Assembly (NCBI GenBank): GCA_022495005.1
Contig: JAGYXB010001002.1
Coordinates: 2,418,001 to 2,482,000 of the forward strand
Length of the DNA stretch: 64,000 nt
Reading direction: 5' to 3'
Source: Rhyacophila brunnea
Lineage: Eukaryota; Arthropoda; Insecta; Trichoptera; Rhyacophilidae
Shown: positions 60,745-64,000 of the stretch, one piece after another
Position numbering within the stretch: position 1 is the first letter of the stretch
Layout: each line of letters begins with the position of its first letter
Notes under the pieces: generated by a model
The model's database searches: none
Told to the model about the DNA's origin: nothing
What the model saw: only the letters and a program-made list of their open reading frames with translations
Program-made: the position numbers and the translations under genes

Positions 60745-61630
60745 GTGTTAAATACCTACCCCATTGACGTCAAGATCTCTCAACATTTTTGTAATAACGT
60801 AGTTGCTAATAAGTTAATAAACTATTTTTTTTCAAAGATTTTTTCTAGTGCGTATAATATTATTTGAGTTAAATAATATAAAATATAACAATATAAAGAT
60901 TGTTACATTTTAAAATATTGTGAATTATTTGTTGAATAAAAAAAAGTTTGCCCTAATAATATATTGTATTTGTTAGTAAAATATTCAAAAACTGTTTAAT
61001 AAAACGATTTCAGATCTCTGTTAGTCAGGGCACGAAATGGATCGGAGAGCATCGGCAAAATTATCGAAAAAATAGTTTGATCGTCTGAACTAGGCCATAT
61101 AACAAAAATTTAACACACTTATTCTTATAAAATATACAAAAACTTAGATAATTACATTAATATTTTCGAAACATTATCAAGCTCTCCGGTTCGTATTTTT
61201 TTTTACATTTGAGGTTTGTATAACAGTTAGTCGACTCCGAGCAATTTAAGTTTTATCCAGTTACAAAGAACTAAGTATATTAGTTAATATTTTTCAAATG
61301 TGTAACTTAAGATGTTAATACTCGAGTTATTATTGAATGTTGTTGAATGCTTTGTCCTATTTTTGGTAATACGTCTATATCTTTTTTTCCATTTAGGATA
61401 TAACAATTTCCCGTGTAAGTATACGAAAAGTTGTCGATAAACTCCACACATAGTATGAGTGCATTAGGTTTTACAAGCTGAAAAAAACAGTGTTACACAT
61501 TTTATAAATTCTGAAGCGACATTTGCACGTAATTAAGACTCAACACGATTAACCCGAAGACTTGCGTATGTGCGCAAATGCCATCTTAAAACGGAGCTCT
61601 TACTATCGTATGTACATATTATTTTACTGA
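60745..61630. other. AT-rich non-coding DNA
   Basis: No gene or repeat recognised. Confidence 0.5.
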
Positions 61631-61634
61631 AAAC

Positions 61635-61731
61635 GTAACAATATGTTTTTTTTGCCAAACGCGGGCTTAGAACTTGCATACACGGTGATAGATAATGGCA
61701 CTCTTTAAGCACCCCACTGGGGGATTTCAGA
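61635..61731 (-). mobile_element. tRNA-SINE head fragment
   Basis: On the minus strand 'cagtggggtgcttaaagagt' and 'caagttctaagcccgcgttt' followed by 'acatattgtt' correspond to the head and early body of the SINE family. It is diverged. A 16-base T run follows at 61744-61759. Confidence 0.5.
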
Positions 61732-62464
61732 TTATGCAACACGTTTTTTTTTTTTTTTTAAATATATTACTATGTTTACTTGAAATGTCAGTGTATATTC
61801 AGTAGGAAAACTTTTATGAAAGGTGTTACTTTTTGTCATCGCTTATTAATGGCACAAAAGCTCACGGTTACAACGTTTCACTTTTTGCTTGAAAAACTTA
61901 GGGCGTAAGTGCCAGAACGAGTCCTTGGCGATATCTTGGAAAGTTTTTGTTGTCCTTAGCAACCTTTTTAATATATTTACTTAGCTCAACTTTTCCCCTG
62001 GAAATATTCTTACCATAAACTTTATAATTGTAGTTTATCATTTTCTGGAACCTTTGTTAGAAGAAATTAATTAGTTGTATTTTCTCATCTAACATGTTAT
62101 CAGGTTGAATTATTTTCTAAAGAAATTGCCTACAAACTTATAAAATATTTCTCATCAAATTTTACATATCATTAAAACGTTTCAAATTAAACAAGATGTT
62201 TACAAATAAAATTTAACTTAAGTTAAGAAATATTTTCAAAAATGCTCGTATGTAATGTCTTTATTCCTGCCACCGTCCCATCAAATTCTTGGTAGGTATC
62301 TGACTATTTATAATACATAAACTTAAATGGTCCCAAAATACTTCATAACTATCTACACACCGTATAATTTGATTCCGTTGTTACGTTTAAAACAAAAAAT
62401 GTGCACACTTTTTACAAAATAAAGAATTCACCATACTATTTATTAAAACAGAGAGATGTCACCA

Positions 62465-62840
62465 TTATTCAGTGGCCCAACAACCCAGGATGAATTCCCC
62501 AAGCTTTCTCCGAGAACTTTTTCGATCTCCTACTATCCTGGGCTAGTGTGCTTCAAATATGTCGGCGTCGATTGCTCTCATATTCTTGTTGACACCGTCC
62601 AACCACCGGAGACTAGATCTACCACTCGACCCCCGACAGTTTGATCTGATATCAAGGATAACCCTCGGTGTTTGTGTACTGTCCATTCTTACTGCATGGC
62701 CCGTCCATCGGAGTCTACCAAGGTTAACAAATGCGGAGATACATTTTTATTGGAACAAGTTAAATAGCTACATTTTTCTGCTTCTAGTGTGCGCTCATAA
62801 ATCCTATGCAGCACCTTCCTCTGAAATAAATTAACCGCAC
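62465..62840 (-). pseudogene. LINE reverse transcriptase C-terminal fragment
   Basis: The minus strand has FQRKVLHRIYERTLEAEK near 62830-62775 (after-thumb FERRVLRxIYG region). After a frame change, NLGRLRWTGHAVRMDSTQTP, then RVILDIRSN and GRSSLRWLDGVNKNMRAI run to a stop at 62543. LRWxGHxxRM and RWLDGV are the same landmarks as in the 20.6-kb fragment. It is frameshifted and truncated. Confidence 0.8.
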
Positions 62841-62849
62841 GTTTAATGG

Positions 62850-64000
62850 GATTCTTAAAACTCCAATACTGCGTCTAGTAGGTCAGTATTGATTGGATCG
62901 GTATTTTGTACATCTTTTTTTTAAGATGTGAGAGGATGCGTAACTTTAGCTGATTTTATAGACCAAAGTAGCACCTGTTTGCTATTATAACTGACCGTTT
63001 TATTTTTATATTATGTATGCGTTGAGTTAATTTGTATTGTTATTCTTCAAGAAAATCGTTTATATAAAATGTCCATGTAATGTATTGTATTTTTTATTCA
63101 ATTATCTGATACTTATATAGGTACCTACATTAATTATTATTAAAAGTTATTACTATCGAAAGATATTCTAAATTCTTTTAACAAAATATTAGTATAATAA
63201 ATTATTCTACGATATAACTATTACAATTCGTAATGCTTTTTACCTCTTTTGTAATAATTTGAAAACAACACAGGTAGGTGATTTTAAAATCACACTAATA
63301 ATATATGTTTATTAATTTGTTGAGATATTCTTACATTCTTCTACTAATCTAGAGAAACAGAGCTTCTGATATTTCTGAGAAATATAATTTCGTAAGTTTA
63401 TCCCATACTTGAGATTACTTTGTTTATCTTGATTATCTGCCACGTGAATATGGCTTCATAAATATAATTAACGTATCCTGAATAGACTCATTATATTTTG
63501 GTTTACCGTACGGAGAATATTTTATGAACATGTTTGTTAGACGAATACCGTTTAAATGGTGTATTGTAAATACTGTACTAATCCTGTGTTATCAAACTAT
63601 TGCATATGTTATGAAATAAATTTAGTTTTTAAAATTATTTTTTTATATGAAACTTCAAACTTAAAAAGGTCAATCCGATTTAGCTGTATTGTCAAAATGT
63701 GTCCAGGAAGAAGGTATTTAAAATACTATATGTTTTGACTATGGCCAAGGTGACATAGGTAAATAATATTGTAAATATTATATTATATTATTCAACTCAG
63801 CTTATTTTCCCAACCAAGAGCATTGTTTTGTTATTTTTCTTTTTTTATATATAAATTTGATATTATCAGGCATCTTTTTGTTTATATTATTATTCTAGAA
63901 TCAAAACAAATAGTATTTATGAAAACTGAAGTATAAAATGAATTATCTTTATTATAATGTGTATTTTTTTGTAAATTTAATACTCTGGCTAAAGGCTCTG
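62850..64000. other. AT-rich non-coding DNA
   Basis: No gene or repeat recognised up to the window end. Confidence 0.5.

Overview
This window looks like non-coding, transposon-rich DNA from an arthropod nuclear genome, most likely a hemipteran (aphid-like). The base composition is very AT-rich by eye, there are no long open reading frames, and runs such as 'taggtacctat' and 'ataatattataat' recur throughout. Nearly everything recognisable is a decayed transposable element. The species assignment is an inference from texture and TE content, not a demonstrated fact. I found no convincing host protein-coding gene, rRNA, functional tRNA gene or CRISPR array. Every longer open frame I could interpret is a retroelement or transposase remnant or a repeat translation.

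Layout. 0-10 kb is mostly unassigned AT-rich DNA with one antisense retroelement remnant (about 4.4-4.9 kb), a 426-bp inverted-repeat element (6.9-7.3 kb) and a perfect 17-bp hairpin (9.2 kb). 10.1-13.8 kb is the most structured locus. A LINE 3' end on the minus strand is interrupted by a 3.3-kb element with 26-bp terminal inverted repeats. Inside it lie repeated 'cggaagtcca' motifs, a Helitron-like 3' terminus, a transposase-like pseudogene with a DNCxGQN-type motif, and a Penelope-like GIY-YIG endonuclease remnant. 15.4-17 kb holds a small hAT-like element and a foldback element made of 'ccgaaatcccgaa' repeats with a 9-bp target-site duplication. An inverted-repeat element lies at 18.5-18.9 kb.

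20.6-21.3 kb has two LINE C-terminal fragments. 22.8-23.3 kb holds tandemly arranged hAT-type miniature elements, including a 53-bp version. 23.5-24.4 kb is a seven-copy array of about 136 bp derived from a LINE 3' end, with a roughly 272-bp dimer period. 25.4-49.4 kb carries scattered LINE 3' fragments, tRNA-derived SINEs, a pair of piggyBac-like TTAA-flanked miniature elements (42.7 and 46.2 kb) and a SINE split by a second copy of the 426-bp element (45.2 kb). 50.1-50.8 kb is a 5'-truncated LINE with a 13-bp target-site duplication. 51.7-52.3 kb is a non-autonomous hAT element with a perfect 8-bp duplication. 53-64 kb has more SINE, hAT and LINE relics.

Nothing here forms a cooperating gene system. 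The biology is layered transposition: elements inserted in elements, repeats built from retrotransposon tails, and several miniature families that can be grouped by comparing copies within the window. All coordinates were read by eye, so boundaries of degraded elements are approximate.
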